In this document: piece after piece, positions 45,101 to 54,480 of the stretch
How the letters are laid out: each line of letters begins with the position of its first letter
Numbering within the stretch: position 1 is the first letter of the stretch
Assembly: GCF_018221685.1 (NCBI RefSeq)
Contig: NZ_JAGJTM010000003.1
Span: forward strand, 1 to 64,000
DNA length: 64,000 nucleotides
Direction: 5' to 3'
DNA from: Bombella apis
GTDB lineage: Bacteria > Pseudomonadota > Alphaproteobacteria > Acetobacterales > Acetobacteraceae
The notes under the pieces: model-generated
The model's database searches: none
Told to the model about the DNA's origin: nothing
The model's input: the letters and a program-made list of their open reading frames with translations, nothing else
Program-made: the position numbers and the translations under genes

Positions 45101-45134
45101 GTCCTTCCAGCCCGCCATTGCAGGCTGGAAGGAC
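45101..45134. terminator. Hairpin between the SHOCT protein and uup
   Basis: GTCCTTCCAGCC (45101-45112) pairs perfectly with GGCTGGAAGGAC (45123-45134). Only a short T run follows; position between convergent genes supports a terminator. Confidence 0.65.
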
Positions 45135-45146
45135 CTTTGCCGAAGA

Positions 45147-46961
45147 TCAGTTTTCCAGCAGTTCTTCCCGTTTGCTTTCAAGCTCAACCCAGCGCTCTTC
45201 CGCTTGGCGCAGCTTTGTCTCGGTGTCTTCCAGCGCAGCCGTAATCTTTTCAAACCGGACAGGGTCCCGGTTGTACAGCCCGGGGTCAGCCAGAGCATTC
45301 CGGCAAAGCGTGGCGTCTTTTTCAAGTTTTTCAAGAAGCTCAGGCAGCCGGTCCAGCTCCCGTTGTTCCTTGTAGCTCAGTTTGACGGTCTGTTTGACAG
45401 TACGTACAGGGGAAGAACCTGTATCGCTGGAGGAGGGGGCCGTGTCTTTCTGGCGTCTCTCTACGGGAGACCGTCCCCTGCGTTGGGCCAGCATGTCTGA
45501 ATAGCCACCAGCATATTCAATCCAGCTGCCATCACCCTCTGCCACCAGAGTTGAGGTTGCCAGTCTGTCCAGAAAATCACGATCGTGACTGACGAGCAGA
45601 ACCGTCCCAGCATAATCGCCCAGCATGTCCTGCAACAGATCCAGCGTCTCAAGGTCCAGATCGTTGGTAGGCTCATCCAGCACGAGCAGATTGGAAGGAC
45701 GGGCCAAGGCAGCCGCCAGCGCCAGCCGCCCCCGTTCTCCCCCGGAGAGATGGCTGACTGGCGTGCGGGCCTGCTCCGGCCGGAAGAGGAAGTCCTTCAT
45801 GTACCCAATGACATGCCGTTTTTCCGTGCCGACCTGTACCATCTCGCCATGTCCGTCCGTCAGGAAGCTGGCCACACTCTGGTCGCCATCCAGGGCGCTG
45901 CGCTGCTGGTCCAGCGTCACCATCTGGATGGACGGACTACGCCTGATTTCACCGGCCTGTGGGGTCATCTCACCGGTCAGCAGGCGCAGAAGCGTCGTTT
46001 TCCCGGCCCCATTGGCCCCGCAGATTCCCAACCGGTCGCCTCTGGTCACCTTCAGCGTCAGATCACGGATGAGGGGACGCTCCGGATAGGCCCAGCCAAC
46101 ACCTTCCGCAGCCATGACAATCTTGCTGGTATTCTCCGTCTCACTGGCTTCCAGCTTCAGGGAGCCTCTCTGGCGGGAGGCAAGATCACGCCGCTCCGCC
46201 CTCAGGGCGGCCAGTTCAGCAACACGACGGACATTTCGCTTTCGGCGTGCTGTGACGCCATAGCGCATCCAGTCTTCCTCACGGGCAATCTGACGGTCCA
46301 GCTTGTGCGCTGCCCGTTCGGCAAGCTCAATCTGCTCGTCCCGCCATGATTCGAAATGGGCGAAGCTGGCGTCCAGCCTCTGCGTGCCCCCCTGATCCAG
46401 CCAAATGACTGCCTTGCACAATGTTTCCAGAAAGCGGCGGTCATGACTGATGATGATCATCCCCGCTCCCGAGGCCAGAAGCTCCCGCTCCAGCCAGGCG
46501 ATGCAGGGGAGGTCCAGATGGTTGGTCGGTTCATCCAAAAGGAGAAGGTCCGGCTCAGTTGCCAGAGCCCGGGCAAGGGCGCTTCGGCGTGCTTCCCCTC
46601 CAGAAAGACTGGCACATTTTTCACGACCATCCATGCCGAGCTCACTCAGCATGGCTCGGGCCCGGTAATGGGCTGTCTCGTCCAGATCCGCCGTCACATA
46701 ATCGAAAACCGTGTCCCACCCAGAAAGGTCGGGTTCCTGCGGCAGATAATGTACTTTCAGCCCTGGCTGGAGGAAACGCTCGCCATCATCTTGTTCCAGC
46801 TCCCCCGCTGCAATGCGGAGCAGGGTGGATTTGCCCGAGCCATTTCGCCCGACAAGGCAGAGCCGTTCACCCGGCAACACGGAGAGCGTGGCACCGTCCA
46901 GCAACGGACGGCCACCCAGAGTATATGAAATGTTCTGTAGATTGAGGATTGGTGCAGACAT
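45147..46961 (-). CDS. uup: ABC-F family ATPase, Uup type
   Basis: 604 residues with two ABC domains and no membrane helices. Walker A copies are GRNGSGKSTLL near residue 38 and GANGAGKTTLL near 317; signatures are LSGGEARRSALARAL and LSGGERGRLALAAAL. The C-terminal ~70 residues (from SYKEQRELDRLPELLEKLEK) form the coiled-coil DNA-binding arm seen in Uup. ABC-F proteins act on ribosomes; Uup is linked to transposon precise excision and branched DNA. Divergent from cydD. Confidence 0.88.
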   Translation of the reverse strand: MSAPILNLQNISYTLGGRPLLDGATLSVLPGERLCLVGRNGSGKSTLLRIAAGELEQDDGERFLQPGLKVHYLPQEPDLSGWDTVFDYVTADLDETAHYRARAMLSELGMDGREKCASLSGGEARRSALARALATEPDLLLLDEPTNHLDLPCIAWLERELLASGAGMIIISHDRRFLETLCKAVIWLDQGGTQRLDASFAHFESWRDEQIELAERAAHKLDRQIAREEDWMRYGVTARRKRNVRRVAELAALRAERRDLASRQRGSLKLEASETENTSKIVMAAEGVGWAYPERPLIRDLTLKVTRGDRLGICGANGAGKTTLLRLLTGEMTPQAGEIRRSPSIQMVTLDQQRSALDGDQSVASFLTDGHGEMVQVGTEKRHVIGYMKDFLFRPEQARTPVSHLSGGERGRLALAAALARPSNLLVLDEPTNDLDLETLDLLQDMLGDYAGTVLLVSHDRDFLDRLATSTLVAEGDGSWIEYAGGYSDMLAQRRGRSPVERRQKDTAPSSSDTGSSPVRTVKQTVKLSYKEQRELDRLPELLEKLEKDATLCRNALADPGLYNRDPVRFEKITAALEDTETKLRQAEERWVELESKREELLEN

Positions 46962-47094
46962 GGGCCTGATGTGAAGAAACCGAAGCAGATTTGCAATATG
47001 GAACGGATGAAGAGGTGAAAGAAAGATTTTTCCGATGGAAAACTTTTACTCTGTCTGTTTTTCTTTTCCCCGCTTCCTCTGTATATGTCTCCCC

Positions 47095-48792
47095 ATGAAG
47101 GCAGACAAGAAGATGCTCAAAGGCTGGGTACGGCAGCAGAATGGCGCCAATCGCCCAGCCACCATGTGTATGGCCCTGATCGGAATGTGCAACGTCCTTG
47201 CCGGAATGGTGCTGGTATGGAGCCTAGCCTCCATTCTGGCAGGCCTGCTGGCAGGCGGGGGGAGGCTGGATGCCCGCTGGTTGGGTATCTTCATCCTCAT
47301 GTCTGTCGTCCGTGTCATTCTGGGATATGTGCAGGAACACTTGGCTGTCTCCAGCGGTGAGCTGGCCCGCAAACGCCTGCGGCGCGAGCTGCTGTCCCGC
47401 TTTTTTGCACAGGGGCCGGCGCTGCTCCGGCATCAGCACAGTGCTGCACTGGCGTCTCTGTTGACAGACCGCATCGAAGCGCTGGAGGGCTATTTTGCCC
47501 GCTGGTTGCCTGCCTCGGCCCTTTGGGTGGTAGCGCAGTGGTCTGTCGTTCTTGTTGTGTTCTGGCAGAATCACCGGGCAGGGCTCATTCTGGGGGGATG
47601 CTGCCTTTCCCTTCCTTTTTTCCAGGCCGTGTTCGGCATTGCTACAGCCATTGCCTCACGCCGTCAGCTTCTTGCCCTCAACCGCCTCCAGGTCCGTTTT
47701 CTGGACAGGATCAGGGGCATTGCTACCATCGTTCTTTCCGGCAATGCGGAAAAAGATGCCCAAGGCTTGGGGCAGGCTGCTGATGAACTGCGACAGCGGA
47801 CCATGAAAGTGCTGCGTCTGGCCTTTCTGACATCAGCATCCACTGATGTTGCCATGATCGTTGCCTTGGTCTGGATCGTGATCGACCAGCGCCACGGTCT
47901 CATGCATGGCGGGTCTGTTGCGCAGACAACCAGCATCCTGTTTGCCGTGCTCATGGTACCAGAAGCCTTTGCGCCATTCCGTGCACTCTCAGCGGCCTAT
48001 CAGGACAGAGCACAGATTACCAGCAGCGGCGAGGCCATACAGAAACTGCCGACCCTGCCAGAAATGGCAGCTGGCACATCTGCTGACCAGCCACGTGCCG
48101 AGCGGACGGCTCGGGGTATTGAGCTTGATGTGCAGGGGGTTTCCTATCAGTGGGTAAAGGATCGGCCACTGGCGCTTGACGATGTATCATTCCAGCTCAA
48201 GGCGGGTGACGTGGCCCTGCTGACGGGCCCATCAGGAGCTGGAAAATCAACCCTCATTGAAATGCTGCTGGGTTTCATCAGGCCCCTCGAAGGTTCCATA
48301 CGTCTTGGCGGTGTCGACCTCCAGGCGCTGGGCCCGGCAGAAATCACGCAACAGATCAGCTGGATTGGTCAGAAGCCGGTCATTTTTGCAGGTACGCTGC
48401 GTGAGAATATCATGTTCGCTGCACCTGAAGCGTCTGAAAAGCAGCTTCAGGCGGCTTTGGAAGCATCTTCCATCACGGGATATCTGCCCCTGCTTCCTGA
48501 TGGGCTGGAGACCAGACTGGGTGAAGGAGGGTTCGGCCTTTCAGGTGGGCAGGCCCAGCGGATCGCCATCGCCCGTGCCTTCCTGAAAGATGCCCCGCTG
48601 CTCATCATGGATGAACCTACCGCCCATCTTGACCCCATGACGGAGCAGGACATCCTCATGTCTCTCCGGGGGCTGCTGAAGGGTCGTACAGCCCTGATTT
48701 CCACCCATTCGCCCCAGTTCCACAATATTGGTGAGACCGTGCGTCTTACCATGGAGACGGGACGGCTTACGGAACAGGAGACACTGGCATGA
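47095..48792 (+). CDS. cydD: Thiol reductant ABC exporter subunit CydD
   Basis: About 565 residues from the ATG at 47095; the frame opens at 47035 and the start is uncertain. Six N-terminal helices, then an ABC domain with GPSGAGKSTL, LSGGQAQRIAIARAF and LLIMDEPTA. CydDC exports glutathione or cysteine (or acts on haem) and is needed for cytochrome bd assembly. SWIGQKPVIFAGTLRENIMF is typical of CydD. cydAB is not in this window. Overlaps cydC by four bases. Confidence 0.86.
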   Translation: MKADKKMLKGWVRQQNGANRPATMCMALIGMCNVLAGMVLVWSLASILAGLLAGGGRLDARWLGIFILMSVVRVILGYVQEHLAVSSGELARKRLRRELLSRFFAQGPALLRHQHSAALASLLTDRIEALEGYFARWLPASALWVVAQWSVVLVVFWQNHRAGLILGGCCLSLPFFQAVFGIATAIASRRQLLALNRLQVRFLDRIRGIATIVLSGNAEKDAQGLGQAADELRQRTMKVLRLAFLTSASTDVAMIVALVWIVIDQRHGLMHGGSVAQTTSILFAVLMVPEAFAPFRALSAAYQDRAQITSSGEAIQKLPTLPEMAAGTSADQPRAERTARGIELDVQGVSYQWVKDRPLALDDVSFQLKAGDVALLTGPSGAGKSTLIEMLLGFIRPLEGSIRLGGVDLQALGPAEITQQISWIGQKPVIFAGTLRENIMFAAPEASEKQLQAALEASSITGYLPLLPDGLETRLGEGGFGLSGGQAQRIAIARAFLKDAPLLIMDEPTAHLDPMTEQDILMSLRGLLKGRTALISTHSPQFHNIGETVRLTMETGRLTEQETLA

Positions 48793-50426
48793 GGCAATTG
48801 CAGCCATTATGGAATGTATGGAAAGCCCGTGGGGGACGCCTGCTTATCGGGCTGGTTCTGGCCGAACTTTCCGTCTGTGCCGCTTTCCTGCTCATGGGGC
48901 AGACCGGCTCCCGCCTCGGGCTGATCGCCATTGGTGGGGTCGTTGCCTTTGGCATCCTCCGCTTTGCTGGCGCCGCCCGTATCATTCTCCGCTATTTGGA
49001 ACGTCTGGCCACGCATGACGCCACCTTTCGGGTTCTTGCAGACATCCGCCTCTGGTTTTACAGAAATCTGGCCAAAGGAGCCGCAGCTGGGCTGGGCTTC
49101 CGGCGTTCTGGTGATCTGCTCTCCCGCCTCGTGGCCGATGTGCAGAGTCTGGACAGTCTCTATCTGCGTATTCTGGTCCCGCTGGCAACGGCGTTGTTCA
49201 GTCTGCCCATCGTCATCTGGGTTTGTCTGAAGGGAAGCCTGCTCCTGGCACTCAGTATCGGTGTCATTTTCTGCCTGGTCGCCTTTGCCTTGCCGGCACT
49301 CATGGCAAAACTGTCCTATCGCTGGGGGCCAGAGCTGCAACAGGCGCAGGCTGACATGAACAATCAGGCCCTTGATCTCGTGGGAGGGATGCGTGAATTG
49401 CGCATCTTCGGGCAGGAAGATGCCGCTGCAGAGCGGTTTCTGGCCGCAGAGGAAGCCTTTTACACCGTGCAGCGTCGACAGGGACAGGCCATGGCACACA
49501 TCCATGCCATCTCCCTGTTGCTGACCCGCCTGGGGATCATCCTTGCTCTGGCAGGATGTGCGGGAGTCTTCTTCCCTGAAGAGCAGGCTGTCATGGGCAT
49601 CACCATTCTTTTTGTTGTCATGACTGCTCTGGACAGCATCGTGGATCTACCAAGGGCAGGCCTTCTTTTCGGGCGCATCCGCCATGCGGCAGAACGTGTG
49701 GTGGATGCCACGGTCATGCCTGAAGGCACTCCCGCAGAAGGAACAGCGCCTGCCCCCGCTGGCCATGAGATTGAAGGGCGGGACGTCACCTTTGGCTGGA
49801 CACCGGAAAAACCCGTTCTGCAGAATGTGAATTTCAGACTCCGGGCAGGGGAAAGGGCCGCACTTGTCGGACCATCAGGTGCCGGGAAGTCCAGTCTTGC
49901 AGCGCTGCTGCTCAAGGTCGTGGCGCCTCAGGAAGGAAGCATTACACTGGGTGGGCAGGACATGGCTTCCATCCAGACCGAGGCCCTGCGGGAGCAGGTG
50001 GCATGGCTCTCTCAGGCAAGCCATCTTTTTGACGACACAATCCGCTCCAATCTGCTTCTGGGACGGGAGGGCTTTTCTGACAAAGCCCTCTGGGCTGCTC
50101 TGGAACAGGCGCAGATTGCTGATTTCGTGCGTTCCCTGCCTGCTGGGCTGGATAGCTGGATTGGTGAAAACGGGTCCCACATTTCCGGCGGGCAGGGGCG
50201 CCGCATTGCTCTGGCCCGCGTGCTGCTTTCTGAAGCCCCGGTACTGATCCTTGATGAACCCGGTACCGGGCTCGATCTGGAGACGGAACGTGCCTTTCTG
50301 GCAACACTCAACCAGCTAGACCGCTCCCGTACCATCCTGCTGATTACCCATCGTCTTACAGGAGTGGAACAGTTGGATCACCTCTGGACCCTCCATGAGG
50401 GACGCCTGAAGTCCCAGCCTCTTTGA
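48789..50426 (+). CDS. cydC: Thiol reductant ABC exporter subunit CydC
   Basis: 545 residues with six helices and a C-terminal ATPase: GPSGAGKSSLAALLL near residue 357, ISGGQGRRIALARVLL and VLILDEPGTGLD. RFAGAARIILRYLERLATHD near residue 58 is typical of CydC. Forms a heterodimer with CydD. ATG overlaps the cydD stop (ATGA). No terminator is obvious between it and the OmpA-like gene ~110 bases on. Confidence 0.88.
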   Translation: MRQLQPLWNVWKARGGRLLIGLVLAELSVCAAFLLMGQTGSRLGLIAIGGVVAFGILRFAGAARIILRYLERLATHDATFRVLADIRLWFYRNLAKGAAAGLGFRRSGDLLSRLVADVQSLDSLYLRILVPLATALFSLPIVIWVCLKGSLLLALSIGVIFCLVAFALPALMAKLSYRWGPELQQAQADMNNQALDLVGGMRELRIFGQEDAAAERFLAAEEAFYTVQRRQGQAMAHIHAISLLLTRLGIILALAGCAGVFFPEEQAVMGITILFVVMTALDSIVDLPRAGLLFGRIRHAAERVVDATVMPEGTPAEGTAPAPAGHEIEGRDVTFGWTPEKPVLQNVNFRLRAGERAALVGPSGAGKSSLAALLLKVVAPQEGSITLGGQDMASIQTEALREQVAWLSQASHLFDDTIRSNLLLGREGFSDKALWAALEQAQIADFVRSLPAGLDSWIGENGSHISGGQGRRIALARVLLSEAPVLILDEPGTGLDLETERAFLATLNQLDRSRTILLITHRLTGVEQLDHLWTLHEGRLKSQPL

Positions 50427-50537
50427 GCCATGGATGCATTTTTACCACTCCCAGGGCCCAGACCCATATTGACCGGAGCTCAAAGCACGGGCAGTTAAAG
50501 ATGATCATTTTCCATAGGTAACGAGAAGGATGCTCCC

Positions 50538-50954
50538 ATGAAGAAAGTTTCTGCTTTCATGCGTCGTCTTGCTCCCGTGGGGGCGACCTCCCTCATGGTG
50601 GCCGGGCTTCTGGCTGGCTGCGTATCGCATCCGCCGCGGGATGATTATGTCGTGTTTTTTGATACGGAGTCTGTGACCCTCAGCCCCACAGGGGAGGCCA
50701 TCATCGCCAGCGCCGTTGATGCCGCCCACAAACGGAATATCTCGCACATCACGGTTTCCGGTTCTGCCGGGAAAAATGAGGATGCGGACGTGCTGAAAAA
50801 ACTCGCAGATGCCCGTGCGGATTCTGTGGTTGATGTGCTGGTGCGGGATGGCATCAAGCGTGAGGATATCCGCAAGGAACCCTTCGTGCCAACAGATGTC
50901 GAGAATTCACGCGTCGCCTTCCGTCGTGTCACGGTCCATCTGGGCGCACATTGA
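50538..50954 (+). CDS. OmpA-domain lipoprotein
   Basis: 138 residues. A lipoprotein signal ends at LLAGC (Cys ~28). The mature protein has the OmpA/MotB-type peptidoglycan-binding pattern: VVFFDTESVTLSPTGEAI, NISHITVSGSAGKNEDADVL and DARADSVVDVLVRDGI. It should sit in the outer membrane facing peptidoglycan. The family's usual Arg and Asp contacts appear as SR in the final helix (ENSRVAFRRVTVHL). Its stop overlaps the proposed recQ TTG start. Confidence 0.82.
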   Translation: MKKVSAFMRRLAPVGATSLMVAGLLAGCVSHPPRDDYVVFFDTESVTLSPTGEAIIASAVDAAHKRNISHITVSGSAGKNEDADVLKKLADARADSVVDVLVRDGIKREDIRKEPFVPTDVENSRVAFRRVTVHLGAH

Positions 50955-52840
50955 TTCAGGAGCACGATCAGCATGACGGGGAACCCTGCGAAGGAATAGG
51001 GAACCCCATTGATCGCTTTCCCCGTCATGTTGGTGAAACTCCTGAAGCTGTCCTGCACCGGGTTTTTGGTTTTGAGAGCTTCCGGGGCCTTCAGGAGAGT
51101 GCCGTTCAGGCCGTCATGAAAGGGGAGGACGTTCTCGTCCTCATGCCAACAGGCGGCGGGAAGAGCCTGTGCTATCAGGTACCGGCTCTCTGCCGCAAAG
51201 GGGTTGGGCTCGTCATCTCCCCCCTGATCGCCCTGATGGAAGATCAGGTTGCCGGGTTGAGGCAGCTCGGGGTGAGGGCATCAGCCCTTCATTCCGAAAT
51301 GGAGTATCAGGATCAGCAGACAGTCCGGGAGGATCTGCTCTGTGATCAGCTCGACCTCCTCTATATTTCACCCGAGAGACTGCTGACACCGTACAGCCTC
51401 AACCTGCTGCGGCGATGCAGCCTGTCGCTCATTGCTATTGATGAAGCGCATTGCGTTTCCGCCTGGGGCCATGATTTCCGGCCGGAATATCGAGAGCTGG
51501 CCAATCTGAAGCAGCTGTTCCCCAGAGTTCCCCGCATTGCGCTGACAGCCACGGCAGACCCTCGTACACGAAGTGACATGCTGGCGGCTCTGGACATGCC
51601 CCAGGCTCACATACTGATGGGCAGTTTCCACAGGAGCAACCTGTTTCTTCAGGCCCAGCCCAAACACTCGGAGACACGTCAGGTTCTGGATGCACTGGAC
51701 CGCCATATGGGACAGGGTGCAGCCATCGTCTATTGCGGTAGCCGCAAGAAGACGGAAACACTGGCCCGGCAGCTGCGTGAAAAAGGCCATACAGCTTTTG
51801 CTTTTCATGCTGGCATGTCCCCCGCCGACAAGAAGAATGTCCTGTTGCGGTTCCGTTCTGGTGAGCCCATGATCGTTGCGGCAACCATAGCTTTTGGCAT
51901 GGGCATCGACCGCCCAGATGTCCGCACCGTCATCCATCTGGACATGCCGACGTCACCAGAGGGCTATTACCAGCAGATAGGCCGTGCTGGACGTGACGGT
52001 GAACCATCGCATACTCTTCTGCTTTACAGCGGAGAAGGTGTCGCCAGAGCCCGCTACTGGCTGGAAGAAGCCCAGGTGCCGGAGGCGGAAAAACGGGCGA
52101 TGCAGGGACGGCTGGAAAGCATGATTTCCCTGACAGAAACAACAGGTTGCCGGACCCAGGCCATTCTGGCCTGTTTCGGTGAAACGCTGCATGAACCCTG
52201 CGGCCATTGCGATAACTGTCTGCATCCTCCCTCTACCTTTGATGCCACTGAAGCAGCACAAAAGGTTCTCTCCACCATATACAGGACAGGCGAACGGTTT
52301 GGAGCCGTGCAGCTCATTGCTGTTCTCAAGGGCAAAATGACAGAAGCGGTGGAACGCCACGCCCTTCAGCACCTTTCAGTCTTCGGGATTGGGAAAGACA
52401 GAACGGATGTCTGGTGGCGTATGGTCATCCGGCAGCTCATAGCCCGTGGTGCGATTGGCATGGTGGGGGATCATGGCGGATTGGGACTGAAGCGGGAGAC
52501 AGCACGGCCCATTCTCAGGGGAGAGGTGTCCGTCAGCCTGAGGGAAGATGCAACGTCACGCCACATGGCCAGCATGAGGGACACGCCACGGAATGACCCC
52601 AATGAAGGGCTTTCCGATGAAGAATATCGCCATTTCCTGGCGCTGAAGATGTGGCGGCGGGAAGAAGCCTATCAGCAGGAAATCCCGCCCTACATCATTT
52701 TTCGTGACGCCACCTTGCGGGAGATCATCCGGGCCCGTCCAACCAACAGGCAGGAGCTGGGAGATATCCGTGGGGTTGGTCAGAGCAAGATCGAACGTTA
52801 CGGCGATGCGGTTCTGGCCATTCTGCAGGAAGCTCCCTGA
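50951..52840 (+). CDS. recQ: ATP-dependent DNA helicase RecQ
   Basis: 629 residues if begun at the TTG at 50951; no ATG, GTG or other convincing start lies between it and the conserved FGFESFRGLQESAVQAV at residue ~38. Helicase motifs: PTGGGKSLCYQ (Walker A), AIDEAHC, TATADPRTR and QIGRAGRDGE. The RQC zinc cluster is in CRTQAILACF and CGHCDNC, and a C-terminal HRDC-like domain ends the protein. RecQ unwinds 3'-5' in recombination repair. The TTG overlaps the preceding stop (TTGA), arguing for coupled translation. Confidence 0.92.
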   Translation: MIQEHDQHDGEPCEGIGNPIDRFPRHVGETPEAVLHRVFGFESFRGLQESAVQAVMKGEDVLVLMPTGGGKSLCYQVPALCRKGVGLVISPLIALMEDQVAGLRQLGVRASALHSEMEYQDQQTVREDLLCDQLDLLYISPERLLTPYSLNLLRRCSLSLIAIDEAHCVSAWGHDFRPEYRELANLKQLFPRVPRIALTATADPRTRSDMLAALDMPQAHILMGSFHRSNLFLQAQPKHSETRQVLDALDRHMGQGAAIVYCGSRKKTETLARQLREKGHTAFAFHAGMSPADKKNVLLRFRSGEPMIVAATIAFGMGIDRPDVRTVIHLDMPTSPEGYYQQIGRAGRDGEPSHTLLLYSGEGVARARYWLEEAQVPEAEKRAMQGRLESMISLTETTGCRTQAILACFGETLHEPCGHCDNCLHPPSTFDATEAAQKVLSTIYRTGERFGAVQLIAVLKGKMTEAVERHALQHLSVFGIGKDRTDVWWRMVIRQLIARGAIGMVGDHGGLGLKRETARPILRGEVSVSLREDATSRHMASMRDTPRNDPNEGLSDEEYRHFLALKMWRREEAYQQEIPPYIIFRDATLREIIRARPTNRQELGDIRGVGQSKIERYGDAVLAILQEAP

Positions 52841-52851
52841 AAAGGGGAGCA

Positions 52852-53358
52852 TCAGGGGCCGACGTGTTTTTCTTCCACAATCGGCTGCATGACAAACGAA
52901 GCCGTCACGTCTCCCACATCCTGAAAATGAAACGTGAAATCAAGTTTGCTGCCAGCCCGATAGGGGACTTTCAGCCCGTGGCAGATCAGATGATAGCCAC
53001 TTGTCGGAAAAACGAGCGTCCCTTCATGCGGCACAGCCATGCGCTGGAAAATATCATATGTCTGCCGGGGAGACTGGATCGCAACCTGGCTGTTCCGGTT
53101 CGACGTGACGGAATTGCATCCGGGAGATGTGATACCGCGCAGCAGCATGTCCGTTACCCCATGATTGCTCAGCGAGAATGTCCCAAAAGCAAACGGAGCT
53201 TCCCTGTAGCGTGTGTGCAGCGCGGCATCATTGATGATGATGCTCTTCAGGGAAAGAGGCGGGGGGGCTACACCGCTGTCGGTAGCGGCGGCACTTTCCA
53301 GCCCGAGACCGATCAGCAGGGCTGCTATTGTCAGGGAGTTGCGTCCTGTCCTGTTCAT
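52852..53358 (-). CDS. PCuAC-like periplasmic copper chaperone with altered metal site
   Basis: 168 residues from the ATG at 53358, with GAGG three bases upstream; the frame is open to 53400. Signal peptide to about residue 24 (cleavage near SAAA-T). The fold marks [36 protein letters not shown] and [17 protein letters not shown] match PCu(A)C. In this family copper is bound by one His, a Met and a terminal HxM. Here HxM reads His-Leu-Ile followed by Cys-His, and the usual first His position shows CNSVTSN. Two cysteines are introduced. Only 11 bases separate it from the convergent recQ. Confidence 0.75.
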   Translation of the reverse strand: MNRTGRNSLTIAALLIGLGLESAAATDSGVAPPPLSLKSIIINDAALHTRYREAPFAFGTFSLSNHGVTDMLLRGITSPGCNSVTSNRNSQVAIQSPRQTYDIFQRMAVPHEGTLVFPTSGYHLICHGLKVPYRAGSKLDFTFHFQDVGDVTASFVMQPIVEEKHVGP

Positions 53359-53509
53359 GATCCTCGCTCCTGCCATATGGCCTGGGAAAAGACAGGGCAA
53401 TCATAAAGAAAAAAGCCCTTTCATATTCCTCAATGCTGCCATTTCCGATAAACTGTGCAGCAGGCAGGGTCAAGAAAGACCCTGCTCTGGTTGCTTTTCG
53501 GATTATGCC

Positions 53510-53989
53510 ATGTACTGCCCTTTTTGCGGAAATCAGGAAACGCAGGTCAAGGATAGCCGCTCGGCAGAAGATGGTGCTGCCATCCGCCGTCGGCGTGTCT
53601 GCTGTGCCTGTGCGCAACGCTTCACCACCATTGAACGCGTGCAGCTGCGTGAACTGACCGTCATCAAGGCCGATGGTCGCCACATTCCTTTCGATCGTGA
53701 CAAACTGGCCCGGTCCATCCGGATTGCCCTGCGGAAACGGCCTATCGATGAGGTACAGCAGGAGCGCCTGCTGAATGGCCTTGTCAGACAGCTGGAAGCC
53801 TCCGGCGAACAGGAAATCCCATCCTACAGGATCGGAGAGCTCGTCATGGATGCGCTGCGTGAGATTGATGGCGTTGCCTATGTCCGCTTTGCCAGTGTCT
53901 ATAAAGATTTTCGGGAGATTGAGGCGTTCTCCAAAATTCTTGTCGATATGAACAGCCCCGCCAATCCCCCCTCTCAGGAGACCCCATGA
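53510..53989 (+). CDS. nrdR: Transcriptional repressor NrdR
   Basis: 159 residues. N-terminal zinc ribbon with Cys3, Cys6, Cys31 and Cys34 (MYCPFC and CCAC), followed by an ATP-cone ([20 protein letters not shown], residues ~48-140). NrdR senses (d)ATP and represses ribonucleotide reductase genes. The upstream part of the open frame (from 53213) is antisense to the PCuAC gene and not translated. Its stop overlaps nusB. Confidence 0.95.
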   Translation: MYCPFCGNQETQVKDSRSAEDGAAIRRRRVCCACAQRFTTIERVQLRELTVIKADGRHIPFDRDKLARSIRIALRKRPIDEVQQERLLNGLVRQLEASGEQEIPSYRIGELVMDALREIDGVAYVRFASVYKDFREIEAFSKILVDMNSPANPPSQETP

Positions 53990-54468
53990 CCGAACCGTCA
54001 TCCACTACATCACGTAAACGCAGCCGGACAATTGCCCGCATGGCAGCCACGCAGGCCCTGTATCAGTGCGAACAGACAGGTGCCAATCCCGAGAGTGTCC
54101 TCATGGAGTTCATCCGGCACCGGCATGTTGCCTCTACGGCCTGTTTTGAAGATGGCCATATTCCTGATGCCGACCTGAACCTGCTGGAAGAGCTTGTCCG
54201 CAATGCCGTGCTGAAACAGGATGCCATCGACACGACTCTGACAGCACTGCTTCCTGAAAGCTGGCCGATGGACCGTCTTGACCCTGTCCTGCGTGCCCTG
54301 TTGCGCACGGCTATTGGAGAAATGATGACAGGGCTGCCAGCCCAGGTTGCCATCAATGAGTATCTGGATGTCGCCCATGGCTTTTTCAGTGGGGATGCAC
54401 CGAAGATGGTCAATGGCATTCTGGACAGATTTGCCCGTCAGCTGGGCGGAGAGCAGGGCGCACGGTAA
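53986..54468 (+). CDS. nusB: Transcription antitermination protein NusB
   Basis: 160 residues, all-helical. [20 protein letters not shown] at the start, [19 protein letters not shown] and [20 protein letters not shown] near the end define the family. NusB with NusE binds boxA RNA to aid rRNA transcription. ATG overlaps the nrdR stop, and thiL follows after 12 bases: one nrdR-nusB-thiL transcript. Confidence 0.93.
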   Translation: MTEPSSTTSRKRSRTIARMAATQALYQCEQTGANPESVLMEFIRHRHVASTACFEDGHIPDADLNLLEELVRNAVLKQDAIDTTLTALLPESWPMDRLDPVLRALLRTAIGEMMTGLPAQVAINEYLDVAHGFFSGDAPKMVNGILDRFARQLGGEQGAR

Positions 54469-54480
54469 AGGACGGTACAG

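Noticed and set aside
53228..54001. Leftward open frame of 257 codons across nrdR and the PCuAC start
   Set aside because: Antisense to NrdR with its four zinc cysteines; would also overlap the real PCuAC gene in another frame.
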